This document shows positions 1 through 9,409 of a stretch of 64,000 nucleotides of DNA, piece by piece. Position numbers and translations under genes: made by a program. Position 1 is the stretch's first letter. Each line of letters starts with the position of its first letter. The notes below the pieces were generated by a model, which saw only the letters and a list, made by a program, of their open reading frames with translations, was not told the origin of the DNA and did no database searches. Origin of the DNA: Candidatus Accumulibacter conexus (GTDB taxonomy: Bacteria > Pseudomonadota > Gammaproteobacteria > Burkholderiales > Rhodocyclaceae); NCBI GenBank assembly GCA_017592775.1, contig JAGFNJ010000016.1:22789-86788 (forward strand). The letters are read 5' to 3'.

Positions 1-497
1 GCAAGGCGCTTGTCGACAGGCCGGCGCTGAAGCTCGAGATCGAGGGGCATGCCGATCTGCAGAGCGACCCCGAGGGACTGAAGCGTCATCGCCTGCAGAG
101 CAAGGTGCGTGCGCTGAAACGCGAGGAACTGACGAAGAAGGGCGTTGAAAGCGGCTCGGTGGAGACCGTCGAGGTCGACGCCAAGGAGTATCCGGCGCTG
201 CTCGAGCGCGTCTATCGAGCCGAGAAGTTTCCCAAGCCGCGCAACCTCGTGGGCATGGTCAAGGGCTTGCCGGTCGATGAGATGGAGAAGCTGATCCTGG
301 CCAACACCGTCGCCGACGAGGAGGAACTGCGCGATCTCGCCGACCGCCGCGCAAAAGCCGTTCGCGACGCACTGCTGGCGCGCGATGTTCCCGGCGAACG
401 GTTGTTCCTGCTGCCGGTCAGGCTCGTCGCTTCGGACGGCAAGGCCGATGCCGCTGCCCAGGCGCGCGAGAGCCGGGTGGCGTTGTCGCTGAAGTAG
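1..497 (+). CDS. C-terminal end of a DUF748-type (AsmA-like) protein, 5' partial
   Basis: An open frame runs from the window edge (codons from base 3) to a TAG at 495-497, giving about 164 residues. It is charged, with the look of the C-terminal part of large DUF748/AsmA-like proteins of proteobacteria, where a KALxxRPxLxLxIEG stretch is followed by a helical tail with many Glu, Lys and Arg. These proteins are thought to bridge or organise the cell envelope, but no function can be read from this fragment. The first Met (105) is internal. rmuC follows after 27 bases on the same strand. The family call is moderate because most of the protein lies outside the window. Confidence 0.6.
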   Translation, partial: KALVDRPALKLEIEGHADLQSDPEGLKRHRLQSKVRALKREELTKKGVESGSVETVEVDAKEYPALLERVYRAEKFPKPRNLVGMVKGLPVDEMEKLILANTVADEEELRDLADRRAKAVRDALLARDVPGERLFLLPVRLVASDGKADAAAQARESRVALSLK

Positions 498-524
498 GCC
501 CGGCGCCTTGCCGTCGGCTGGCAA

Positions 525-1868
525 ATGAGCGAGGGCATCCTGCAGGCACTGCTGGGAATCGGCGTCGCGCTGCTGGTGCTGCAGGTCCTCGTCCTGGCAC
601 GTGCCGCGCACAGCCGCGAGACGCTCGACGCCGGCCTGCGCGACGTGCAGCGGTCGATCGGCCAGGTCGAACGCGAGCTGCGCGAGGAACTGGCGCGTGG
701 ACGGCAGGAGGCCGTGGCGACTGCGCGTGGTGATCGCGAGGAGCAGACGCTGTCGCTGGGCCGTCTGTCACAGGCGCTTGCCGGCGAACTCGGCCGGCTC
801 GGCGAACTGCAGGCACAGCAGCTCGAATCCTTCGCGCAGCAGTTGTCGCGGCTGACGAACAGCAACGAGCAGCGTTTCGAAAGCCTGCGCCTGGCGCTCG
901 AGGCACGCCTGTCGCTGCTGCAGGGCGACAACGCGAGAAAGCTCGAGGAAATCCGCCAGACCGTGGACGAAAAGCTGCACGCGACCCTCGAGCAGCGGCT
1001 GGGCGATTCGTTCAGGCTGGTCAGCGATCGTCTCGAGCAGGTGCACCGCGGTCTGGGCGAGATGCAGACGCTGGCCACCGGCGTCGGTGACCTGAAGCGC
1101 GTCCTGAGCAACGTCAAGACGCGTGGCACCTGGGGTGAGGTGCAGCTCGATGCGCTCCTCGACCAACTGCTGACCGGCGACCAGTATGCGCGCAACGTGG
1201 CGACGCGGCCTAATCGCAACGATCGCGTCGAGTTCGCCATTCGTCTGCCGGGTGCCGACGGGCAGCAGCCGGTATGGCTGCCGATCGATGCCAAGTTTCC
1301 GCTCGAGGATCATCAGCGGCTGGTCGATGCGCAGGAGCGCAACGATCCGGCGGCGCTCGAGCTGGCGACGCGGGCGCTCGAGGGCCGGTTGCGGGACGAG
1401 GCGAAGAAGATCCGCGACAAGTACGTCGAACCGCCGTACACGACGGACTTCGCCATCCTCTACCTGCCGACCGAGGGCCTGTACGCGGAGGTCCTGCGCC
1501 GCCCCGGACTGGTTGACGGTCTGCAGAGGGACCTGCGCATCTGCATCGCCGGACCGACGACCCTGGCGGCGCTGCTCAACAGCCTGCAGATGGGTTTCCG
1601 CACGCTGGCGATCGAACGTCGTTCGTCGGAGGTGTGGGCGGTGCTCGGCGCGGTGAAGACCGAGTTCGGCAGGTTCGGCGAGGTGCTCGAGGCGACCCGC
1701 CGCAAACTCGAGCAGGCGAGCAGGAGCATCGAGTCGGCGGGCGTGCGGACGCGACAGATCGAGCGCAAACTGAAGAACGTCGAGGCGCTGCCGGTCGAAG
1801 AGGCGCAGCGCCGGCTGGGCGATCTCGAGGAGGTGGCGGATGCCGATCCGCCGGAGGGAGGCGATTGA
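525..1868 (+). CDS. rmuC: DNA recombination protein RmuC
   Basis: A 447-residue protein with an N-terminal membrane segment (about residues 4-25), a long Gln/Glu/Arg-rich coiled coil (about 35-200) and the RmuC nuclease-like domain (about 200-410). The domain is recognised by WGEVQL near residue 203 and PIDAKFPLEDHQRLV. RmuC proteins limit inversions at short inverted repeats and have a PD-(D/E)XK-like fold; activity in this organism is inferred. Length fits the family (about 450-500). Its TGA overlaps the TTG start of the downstream kinase gene, so the two are probably translationally coupled. Confidence 0.93.
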   Translation: MSEGILQALLGIGVALLVLQVLVLARAAHSRETLDAGLRDVQRSIGQVERELREELARGRQEAVATARGDREEQTLSLGRLSQALAGELGRLGELQAQQLESFAQQLSRLTNSNEQRFESLRLALEARLSLLQGDNARKLEEIRQTVDEKLHATLEQRLGDSFRLVSDRLEQVHRGLGEMQTLATGVGDLKRVLSNVKTRGTWGEVQLDALLDQLLTGDQYARNVATRPNRNDRVEFAIRLPGADGQQPVWLPIDAKFPLEDHQRLVDAQERNDPAALELATRALEGRLRDEAKKIRDKYVEPPYTTDFAILYLPTEGLYAEVLRRPGLVDGLQRDLRICIAGPTTLAALLNSLQMGFRTLAIERRSSEVWAVLGAVKTEFGRFGEVLEATRRKLEQASRSIESAGVRTRQIERKLKNVEALPVEEAQRRLGDLEEVADADPPEGGD

Positions 1869-4282
1869 GCAGAAAGGTCGGGCGTTTCGAGATCGTTCGC
1901 GAACTCGGACGCGGCGCGCAGAGCGTCGTCTATCTGGCACGTGATCCGCACCTGCAGCGACAGGTGGCGATCAAGACGCTGCACTTCGCCCGTCCGGACG
2001 CGCAGCAGAACAGCCAGTTGCTGGCCGAGGCGCGGATGGTCAGCCAGTTGCGGCATCCGAACATCGTGCCGATCTTCGAGGCGGCGGAAGAGCAGGGGGA
2101 TCTGTATCTGGTCTTTCAGCTCGTCCCGGGCAGGAACCTCGCCGAGCATCTGCAGATCACCGGTGCCTTGCCGCCGGCGCGGGCGATTCCGATCATGCTG
2201 GCGATCCTCGATGCGGTTGCCCATGCCCACGCCGCCGGCATCATCCATCGCGACCTGAAGCCGAGCAACATCCTGATCGACGACGACGGCGTCGCGCGCG
2301 TGATGGACTTCGGCATCGCGGCGCGCGCCGAGGCGCGGTCGACGGACGGTGGCCAGTTGACGGGGACGCCGGCGTACATGGCGCCGGAGTACATCAGCGA
2401 GCGCCGGAGCAGCGAGCGGTCGGACATCTTCGCCGCCGGCCTCGTCCTCTACGAGTTGCTCGCCGGCCGGCGCGCTTTGGCCGGCGGCGACGTGCAGCAG
2501 GCGATGCGGCGGATCGTCAGCGAGGACATCCGCCTGCCAGCGGAGACGATCGGGCTGCTCGACGAGCGCCTGGTGCACCTCGTGCACCGGGCCCTCGAAC
2601 GTGATCCGGCGAATCGCTACGAATCCGCCGCGCAGATGCGCGAGGCGCTCGATGAGCATCTGCACCCACCGCCGGTTGGCGAAGCGAGCGACGCGCGCCA
2701 GAGCACGATCGACTTCCTGTTGCGGCGCATGCGCCACAAGAGCGACTTTCCGGCGCTCTCTGAGTCGGTCAGCGCCATCAACCGAATCACCGCTGCCGAG
2801 AATCAGAGCGTGTCGCAGCTCGCCAACACGATCCTGAAGGACTTTTCGTTGACCAACAAGATTCTGCGCATGGTCAACTCGGCGTATTACCAGCAGGCGG
2901 GTGGCGGCAACATCAGTACCGTATCGCGTGCCGTCGTCGTTCTCGGCCTCGATGCCGTTCGCAGCATGGCGATCACGGTGCTGCTTCTCGACCACCTGCA
3001 GAACACGGACAATGCCGATCAGCTCAAGGATGAATTCCTGCGCGCCAATCTCGCCGGTGTGCTGGCGCGCGACATCGGCAGTCGGGTTGCCGGCCGGCCG
3101 GAGAGCGAGGAGGCGTTCATCTGCTCGATGTTCCACAACCTCGGTCGCCTGCTGAGCCAGTATTACTTTCCGGAAGAAAGCGCCGAGATCCGGCGTGTCC
3201 TGCTGCAGAGGAACTGCTCCGAAGACGCCGCCGCGCAGCAGGTGCTCGGAATTTCCTTTGCCGACCTGGGAATGGCCATCGCCCAGACCTGGGGCTTCCC
3301 GCGGCAGATCGTCAACAGCATGCGGCGCCTGCCGGTGGGCAGCGTCCGCCGTCCGCTCGGCAGCGAGGATCGCTTGCGCGTCCTGGCCGCGCTGTCGAAC
3401 GAGTTGTGCGGGGTGATCGCGGAAAGCGCCAGCGAGCAACAGCCGAAGGAGCTGCGGCGCATCGCCAGCCGCTTCGCCGACGCCATCGCGCTCGACGAGA
3501 AGGAGCTGCGGCAGGCAGTGGACCGCTCGCTCGCGCAGGTGGCGGACTTCGCGCGCAGCATCCGCCTGAACCTGCAACAGACGCGCTTCGGCCGCCAGCT
3601 CAAGGCCTGGGGCGCGTCGCAGGCCAGTCCGCTCGTGCCACCGCCGCCGGTGGATGACGGACTGAGCGACAGCGCGCTGCCCGAACTCGCTGCCGTGCCG
3701 GCGGCGGCCGACGCCGTGGCCGAGGCGGCGGCCGTTGTCGCCGGCACGGCCGGCAGCAACGACGGCGTCGCGAGGACGGCGACCCTGCTCGCCGGCATCC
3801 AGGACGTCAGCAATGCCCTCGTCAGCGACTGCCGGCTCAACGACGTCCTGCGCATCACCCTCGAGACGATGTACCGCGCCATGGGCTTCCGGCGGGTGAT
3901 CCTGTGCGTGCGGGATCAGCGCAGCAATTCGATGGTCGGCCGTTTCGGTTTCGGTCCCGACGTGGTGGAGGTGGCGAAGCGTTTTCGCTTTTCGCTCGTC
4001 TTTTCGCCCGACATTTTCCATGCCGCGCTGGCCAACGGGGTCGACATACTGATCAGCGACACCAGCGACCCGAAGATCGCCGCGCGCATTCCGGACTGGT
4101 TTCGCAAGGCGGTGGCGGCCGAGACTTTCGTCGTCCTGCCGCTGTGCATCAAGCGCAGCGCAGTGGCGATGATCTACGCCGACCGGCCGCGGGCGGGAGA
4201 AATTTCCATTTCCGGGCAGGAACTCTCGCTGCTGCGAACCCTGCGCAATCAGGCGGTGCTGGCGATCAAGCAGTCGGGTTGA
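1865..4282 (+). CDS. Ser/Thr protein kinase with HDOD and GAF domains
   Basis: I place the start at TTG 1865, which overlaps the rmuC stop (TTGA) and follows a GGAGGGAGG ribosome site; the open frame upstream is shadow. The 805-residue protein has a Hanks-type kinase domain first: glycine loop GRGAQS at 15-20, Lys37, HRDLKPSN at 128-135, DFG at 148-150, then an APE motif. An HDOD domain follows (about 280-490), then an Ala-rich linker and a GAF-like domain (about 640-805). All core catalytic residues are present, so an active kinase is likely. HDOD and GAF modules occur in signalling proteins that sense small ligands or control motility and cyclic-di-GMP; the output here is unknown. bamD lies convergent 21 bases downstream. 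Confidence 0.88.
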   Translation: MSRKVGRFEIVRELGRGAQSVVYLARDPHLQRQVAIKTLHFARPDAQQNSQLLAEARMVSQLRHPNIVPIFEAAEEQGDLYLVFQLVPGRNLAEHLQITGALPPARAIPIMLAILDAVAHAHAAGIIHRDLKPSNILIDDDGVARVMDFGIAARAEARSTDGGQLTGTPAYMAPEYISERRSSERSDIFAAGLVLYELLAGRRALAGGDVQQAMRRIVSEDIRLPAETIGLLDERLVHLVHRALERDPANRYESAAQMREALDEHLHPPPVGEASDARQSTIDFLLRRMRHKSDFPALSESVSAINRITAAENQSVSQLANTILKDFSLTNKILRMVNSAYYQQAGGGNISTVSRAVVVLGLDAVRSMAITVLLLDHLQNTDNADQLKDEFLRANLAGVLARDIGSRVAGRPESEEAFICSMFHNLGRLLSQYYFPEESAEIRRVLLQRNCSEDAAAQQVLGISFADLGMAIAQTWGFPRQIVNSMRRLPVGSVRRPLGSEDRLRVLAALSNELCGVIAESASEQQPKELRRIASRFADAIALDEKELRQAVDRSLAQVADFARSIRLNLQQTRFGRQLKAWGASQASPLVPPPPVDDGLSDSALPELAAVPAAADAVAEAAAVVAGTAGSNDGVARTATLLAGIQDVSNALVSDCRLNDVLRITLETMYRAMGFRRVILCVRDQRSNSMVGRFGFGPDVVEVAKRFRFSLVFSPDIFHAALANGVDILISDTSDPKIAARIPDWFRKAVAAETFVVLPLCIKRSAVAMIYADRPRAGEISISGQELSLLRTLRNQAVLAIKQSG

Positions 4283-4303
4283 AAGTCCTCTGCGGCCGGC
4301 CGA

Positions 4304-5098
4304 CTACCAGAGTTTCCACCACGGCTCCTTGCGCTCGAGTCCGCGCACGTAGTACTCGCTGTTCGGGAAGGTGCGCCGCATGACGCGCTCGGCGTCGTCA
4401 CGCAGGTCGGTCAGGCCGAGCGCGTCGTAGGCCTTGACCATGATGAACAGGGCCTCTTCGTTGGCGGGCGCTGCGGGATAGTTCAGGACGGCATACTGGG
4501 CGCGATTCGCAGCGGCGAGATAGGCGCCGCGTTTCATGTAGTAGCGTGCGACATGCAGTTCCAGCGAGGCGAGGGCATTGACCAGGTACTTCATGCGCAG
4601 GAGCGCATCGGGTGTGTATTTGCTTTCCGGGAAGCGGGTCACCAGCTCGCGGAAGGCATCGAAGGACTCGCGTGCGCCCTTCGGATCGCGTTCGGTCATG
4701 TCCTGGTTGCTGACGATGCCGAGGATGCCGAGATTCTCGTTGAAGTTGATCAGACCCTTGAGGTAATAGACGTAATCGACATTCGGGTGGTTCGGATGCA
4801 GCTTGATGAAACGGTCGCAGGCGGCGATCGCCGAGGCCGGCTCCTGGTCCTTCCAGTAGGCGTAGGCAATGTCGATCTGCGCCTGCTGCGCGTAGCGGCC
4901 GTAGGGATAGCGCGATTCGAGTTTCTCGAAGTACTTCACCGCCTTCGCGTAGGAGCCGTCGTTGAGTGCTTCCTTGGCTTCGGCGTAGAGCTTGTTGGCC
5001 GACCAGCCAATCGTTTCGTCCTTGGCATCAGGGAAGAGCCCACAGCCGGCAAGCAGCGACGCGAGGAAAAGGGATGCGATAATCGCTAAACTACGCAT
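4304..5098 (-). CDS. bamD: Outer membrane assembly lipoprotein BamD
   Basis: A 264-residue lipoprotein precursor with a hydrophobic signal and lipobox LLAGC (Cys19). The mature part is built of TPR helices with the BamD signatures [22 protein letters not shown] and YPxxPxxxEAL. BamD is the essential lipoprotein of the BAM complex that inserts beta-barrel proteins into the outer membrane. Length is close to the E. coli protein (245). It is divergent from rluD with facing starts (bamD ATG at 5098), the arrangement seen around bamD in beta- and gammaproteobacteria. Confidence 0.96.
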   Translation of the reverse strand: MRSLAIIASLFLASLLAGCGLFPDAKDETIGWSANKLYAEAKEALNDGSYAKAVKYFEKLESRYPYGRYAQQAQIDIAYAYWKDQEPASAIAACDRFIKLHPNHPNVDYVYYLKGLINFNENLGILGIVSNQDMTERDPKGARESFDAFRELVTRFPESKYTPDALLRMKYLVNALASLELHVARYYMKRGAYLAAANRAQYAVLNYPAAPANEEALFIMVKAYDALGLTDLRDDAERVMRRTFPNSEYYVRGLERKEPWWKLW

Positions 5099-5117
5099 GA
5101 TGAAGAACCCAGAGAAG

Positions 5118-6227
<1,110 letters not shown>

Positions 6228-6281
6228 GGTCGCCATAGCCTGCAGCCGCCGGCCGTCGCGCATTGAAGGCGCTGCCTGGCG

Positions 6282-7097
6282 ATGATCGGTGAGAGCTTCC
6301 TCGTTCCCGGCTGGCCGGCGCCGGCGTCGGTGCGCAGCCTGGTGACGACTCGCCGCGGCGGCGTCAGCCTGCCTCCCTACGGCAGCCTCAATCTCGCCGA
6401 TCACGTCGGCGACGATCCGCTGGCGGTCGCTGCCAACCGGCAACGGCTCGGCCAGCGACTCCCGGCCGCCCCGTGCTGGTTGCAGCAGGTGCATGGAACG
6501 ACAGTGGTCGACGCCGCTGTGGCAGTTGGCGCTGCCGCGCCTGCGGTTGCCGACGCATCGTTCACCCGTGCGCCCGGCGTCGTCTGCGTCGTCATGACCG
6601 CCGATTGTCTGCCGGCGCTGCTCTGCGATCGCGCCGGAACCGTCGTCGCCGCCGCGCATGCCGGCTGGCGGGGCCTGCAGGCCGGCATCATCGAGCGGAC
6701 GGTGGCCGCGATGGAAGTCCCGGCTGCGAGCCTGCTCGCCTATCTCGGACCGGCGATCGGAGCGCAGGCTTTCGAGGTGGGCGACGAGGTGCGGCAGGCG
6801 TTCGTCGCTGCCGATCCACAGGCGGCATGTGCCTTCAGCAAGCTGGCCGACGTTGCCGCCGCCGGTGCGTCGGCCGGCGGTAGTCCGCGGCAGTCATCCG
6901 TTGCGCGGGCGGGGAGCGGCGGCTGGCTGGCGGATCTTTACCTGTTGGCGCGGCAACGGCTGTTGCGGCTCGGTGTCGAGTCGATTCACGGTGGCGACCA
7001 CTGTACGCTGCGGCAGCAGGAGCTTTTCTTCTCCTATCGGCGTGACGGCGTGACCGGCCGGCTGGCGTCGCTGATCTGGCTGGCCAGCGACCAATAG
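6282..7097 (+). CDS. pgeF: Peptidoglycan editing factor PgeF (multicopper polyphenol oxidase family)
   Basis: A 271-residue member of the YfiH/PgeF (DUF152) family. Visible hallmarks are TADCLP, AHAGWRG and GDHCTLRQQELFFSYRRDG, which supply the Cys/His metal and active-site ligands. In E. coli PgeF removes L-Ser misincorporated into muropeptides; oxidase and adenosine-deaminase activities have also been ascribed to the family. It is slightly longer than E. coli PgeF (243) because of a Gly/Ser/Ala-rich insert around residues 190-205. Position directly after rluD supports the call. Confidence 0.9.
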   Translation: MIGESFLVPGWPAPASVRSLVTTRRGGVSLPPYGSLNLADHVGDDPLAVAANRQRLGQRLPAAPCWLQQVHGTTVVDAAVAVGAAAPAVADASFTRAPGVVCVVMTADCLPALLCDRAGTVVAAAHAGWRGLQAGIIERTVAAMEVPAASLLAYLGPAIGAQAFEVGDEVRQAFVAADPQAACAFSKLADVAAAGASAGGSPRQSSVARAGSGGWLADLYLLARQRLLRLGVESIHGGDHCTLRQQELFFSYRRDGVTGRLASLIWLASDQ

Positions 7098-7247
7098 CTC
7101 GTTCGGTCGATCACATCACCAACGCACTGGCGGCATTATCCCGTGCCAGGCCAGGCGCAACCCCAGTGCGCCCTGGCGACGACTTGCGCTGCCAGCTGGC
7201 TTGCCATGGCGCGGCTCATGTCCCTGGTCTGGCAGAGGAAACAGCCT

Positions 7248-7469
7248 TCACTGCGGCGGGTCCGGCTCATCGCCAGCGGCCGCCGGCGTCGTCTGCGCCG
7301 CCTTGCGGGCCGCCCGTCGCCGACGCCCCGAGCCACCGAAGAGCCAGAGCAGGAGGGCGAGCGGCAGGATGCCGTAAAACAGCAGCGTGAGGATGCCGGC
7401 GACGACGTTGCTTTCGGTCATGGCCATCAGCACGGTCACGTAAAGCCAGGCAATGGCGACGATATGCAT
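7248..7469 (-). CDS. Small membrane protein of unknown function
   Basis: A 73-residue protein if started at the ATG at 7469 (the longer frame upstream lacks coding character). It has two hydrophobic segments, roughly residues 2-13 and 18-42, and ends in a basic then Ala/Pro-rich tail after GGSGRRRRAARK. It resembles short inner-membrane hypothetical proteins common in Betaproteobacteria; I do not recognise a named family. It lies between pgeF and phaB on the opposite strand and seems monocistronic. Confidence 0.55.
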   Translation of the reverse strand: MHIVAIAWLYVTVLMAMTESNVVAGILTLLFYGILPLALLLWLFGGSGRRRRAARKAAQTTPAAAGDEPDPPQ

Positions 7470-7566
7470 GCCGTGATTATAAGCGTGGCCGCGGCGCAGT
7501 CGCGCCGCTGTCGCGACCTGGGCTGGCGCCACCGAGGCACAAGAGCGAAAACTTTGCCTGCCGGCA

Positions 7567-7595
7567 TTGACAGCGTCGATGCTGCAATGCAGAAT
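7567..7595 (+). promoter_or_regulatory. Probable sigma-70 promoter of phaB
   Basis: TTGACA at 7567-7572 is separated by 17 bases from CAGAAT at 7590-7595, placing transcription start near 7602 and leaving a leader of about 55 bases before phaB. The -35 matches the consensus fully; the -10 matches 4 of 6. Confidence 0.5.
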
Positions 7596-7656
7596 CGACG
7601 ATGGCCTCATCGGTCAGAATAAGAGCGTTCAACCTTCAACAGGAAAGGAAACATCT

Positions 7657-8400
7657 ATGACGCAACGTGTTGCATTGGTTACAGGTGCCATGGGGGGAAT
7701 TGGTACCGCCATCTGCCAGGAACTGGCGAAAGCCGGTCACAAGGTGGTTGCTGCCTATCATCCGGAGTTCGACAAGCCGGAGGAGTGGACCAAGGCGATG
7801 GCCGAAGCCGGCTTCAACGACTTCATCTGTGTCGCCGGCGACGTTTCCGATTACGATTCATGCGTTGCGCTGGTCGCCGAGGCCGAAGCCAAGGCGGGTC
7901 CGATCGACATCCTGGTCAACAACGCCGGCATCACCCGTGACAAGATGTTCGCCCGCATGGAGCTGGCGCAGTGGAATGCGGTGATCTCGACCAACCTCAA
8001 CAGCCTCTTCAACATGACCAAGCAGGTCTCGGGCAAGATGGCGGAGCGCGGCTGGGGCCGGATCATCAACATTTCGTCGCTCAACGGCCTCAAGGGCCAG
8101 GCCGGCCAGACCAACTACTCGGCGGCCAAGGCTGGCGTCATCGGTTTCACCAAGGCTCTGGCCGCGGAAGTGGCAGCCAAGGGCGTGACGGTGAATGCGA
8201 TCTGCCCAGGTTACGTCGCGACGCAGATGGTCATGGCGATCAAGCCGGAGATCCTGCAGGGAATCATCGACACGGTGCCGATGAAGCGCCTGGCGAAGCC
8301 GGAGGAGATCGGCGGTGCCTGCGTCTATCTCGCTTCGGACATCGCTGGTTTCATGACCGGTTCGACGATGAACATCTGCGGCGGTCTGTACTACCAGTAA
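7657..8400 (+). CDS. phaB: Acetoacetyl-CoA reductase (NADPH) of PHB synthesis
   Basis: A 247-residue short-chain dehydrogenase starting at ATG 7657 behind AGGAAAGGAA. It has the nucleotide-binding TGAMGGIGTA (residues 9-18), NNAG, and the catalytic Tyr154/Lys158 in YSAAKAG. Sequence and length match PhaB, which reduces acetoacetyl-CoA to (R)-3-hydroxybutyryl-CoA, the monomer for polyhydroxybutyrate. No phaA or phaC is adjacent, but phaR follows, which supports the PHB role over a FabG role. A rho-independent terminator follows at once, so it is probably a single-gene transcript. Confidence 0.93.
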   Translation: MTQRVALVTGAMGGIGTAICQELAKAGHKVVAAYHPEFDKPEEWTKAMAEAGFNDFICVAGDVSDYDSCVALVAEAEAKAGPIDILVNNAGITRDKMFARMELAQWNAVISTNLNSLFNMTKQVSGKMAERGWGRIINISSLNGLKGQAGQTNYSAAKAGVIGFTKALAAEVAAKGVTVNAICPGYVATQMVMAIKPEILQGIIDTVPMKRLAKPEEIGGACVYLASDIAGFMTGSTMNICGGLYYQ

Positions 8401-8429
8401 GAGAAACTTTTTTCTCCCGCGCAGTCCAG

Positions 8430-8458
8430 ACAGGCTCCAGATGGGGCCTGTTTTTTTT
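8430..8458 (+). terminator. Rho-independent terminator of phaB
   Basis: ACAGGCTCC (8430-8438) pairs with GGGGCCTGT around a 4-base AGAT loop (one G-U pair), followed at once by eight T residues. It lies 30 bases after the phaB stop. Confidence 0.9.
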
Positions 8459-8466
8459 CGCTGGCG

Positions 8467-8472
8467 TATAAT
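8467..8472 (+). promoter_or_regulatory. Possible -10 element for phaR
   Basis: A perfect TATAAT lies just after the phaB terminator and about 190 bases before phaR. No good -35 is seen at the right distance, so the promoter may need an activator. The GC-rich leader 8473-8650 has no gene I can support. Confidence 0.35.
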
Positions 8473-8664
8473 GGTGCTGCACCGCACCAAAGAACCACGT
8501 TCCCCGCACAGCGGCCCTGCCGGCAGCAGATCACGAGCCTGCCTCGTCGATCACCGGCAGCGCACGCCGCGGTTGACGGCAGAGGTGGATTGGTGGGGTG
8601 ACCATCACGGTCCGGGCGCCGATGAGCGCCCGCCGAGCCATCTCTAGAAGGAGGAAGGGTCGCC

Positions 8665-9243
8665 ATGCCCGAGCAGCCGCGACTGATCAAGAAATACCCG
8701 AACCGTCGTCTTTACGATACCAGGACCAGCGCCTACATCACCCTCAGTGATGTCAAGGATCTCGTGCTCGCCCGCGAGAGCTTCAACGTGCTGGATGCCA
8801 AGACCAGCGAGGACATCACGCGCAGCATCCTGCTGCAGATCATTCTCGAGGAGGAGGCGGCCGGTGTCCCGTTGTTCACCACCGACCTGCTGGCGCAAAT
8901 GATCCGTTTCTACGGGCACGCGATGCAGGGGGTCCTCGGCAAATACCTGGAAACGAACATCAAGTCCTTCGTCGATTTCCAGAAGAAGCTGCAGGATCAA
9001 TCACAGCAGCTCTACGGCGAAAGCAACAGCCAGATGCACGCAGACATGTGGTCCCAGTTCATGAACTTCCAGGGGCCGGCGATGCAGACGATGATGGCGA
9101 CTTACATGGAACAGAGCCGCAAGATGTTGCACCAGATGCAGGATCAGTTGAAGACGCAGACCCGGACGCTGTTCACCAGCCTGCCGCTGCCCGGTTTCCC
9201 GGCGGACGCCGACAGCAGGCGAGAGAGCGATGTAGAGAAGTAG
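8665..9243 (+). CDS. phaR: Polyhydroxyalkanoate synthesis regulator PhaR
   Basis: A 192-residue protein with the hallmark N-terminal PHB/PHA accumulation regulator DNA-binding domain (LIKKYPNRRLYDT at about 6-18, YITLSDVKDLV after it), then the PHB-binding region with MIRFYGHAMQ and a Gln/Met-rich helical tail. PhaR represses phasin genes and leaves DNA when PHB granules or oligomers are present. A strong AGGAGGAAGG ribosome site (about 8649-8658) fixes the start. Placement after phaB is typical in this order. Confidence 0.94.
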   Translation: MPEQPRLIKKYPNRRLYDTRTSAYITLSDVKDLVLARESFNVLDAKTSEDITRSILLQIILEEEAAGVPLFTTDLLAQMIRFYGHAMQGVLGKYLETNIKSFVDFQKKLQDQSQQLYGESNSQMHADMWSQFMNFQGPAMQTMMATYMEQSRKMLHQMQDQLKTQTRTLFTSLPLPGFPADADSRRESDVEK

Positions 9244-9347
9244 GCGCAGGCGCAGCCAAAGCCAGGCGCCCCAAAGCTGCCGGTCGGCTCGGCCGCGCCT
9301 GCCGGCTCGGCGATCTGCTGCCGGCTTTCCGGCCGACAGGGGAAACC

Positions 9348-9375
9348 GCGGGCTGCCGCTTGCGCAGCAGCCCGC
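9348..9375. terminator. Possible bidirectional hairpin between convergent phaR and mmdB
   Basis: GCGGGCTGC (9348-9356) pairs perfectly with GCAGCCCGC (9367-9375) around a 10-base loop, between two convergent genes. It lacks a T tract on either side, so it is only a candidate. Confidence 0.35.
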
Positions 9376-9409
9376 CGGCGGTGCTGGCTTTGGCTACTCC
9401 GCTCCAGCC

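Noticed and set aside
768-1940. Long reverse-strand open frame opposite rmuC
   Set aside because: GC-rich genes with G/C at third positions keep antisense frames open. No family content; rmuC on the plus strand is clear. The same applies to long frames at 1460-4021, 13523-15604, 15568-18450, 30021-32957, 46692-48302 and 60711-63317.
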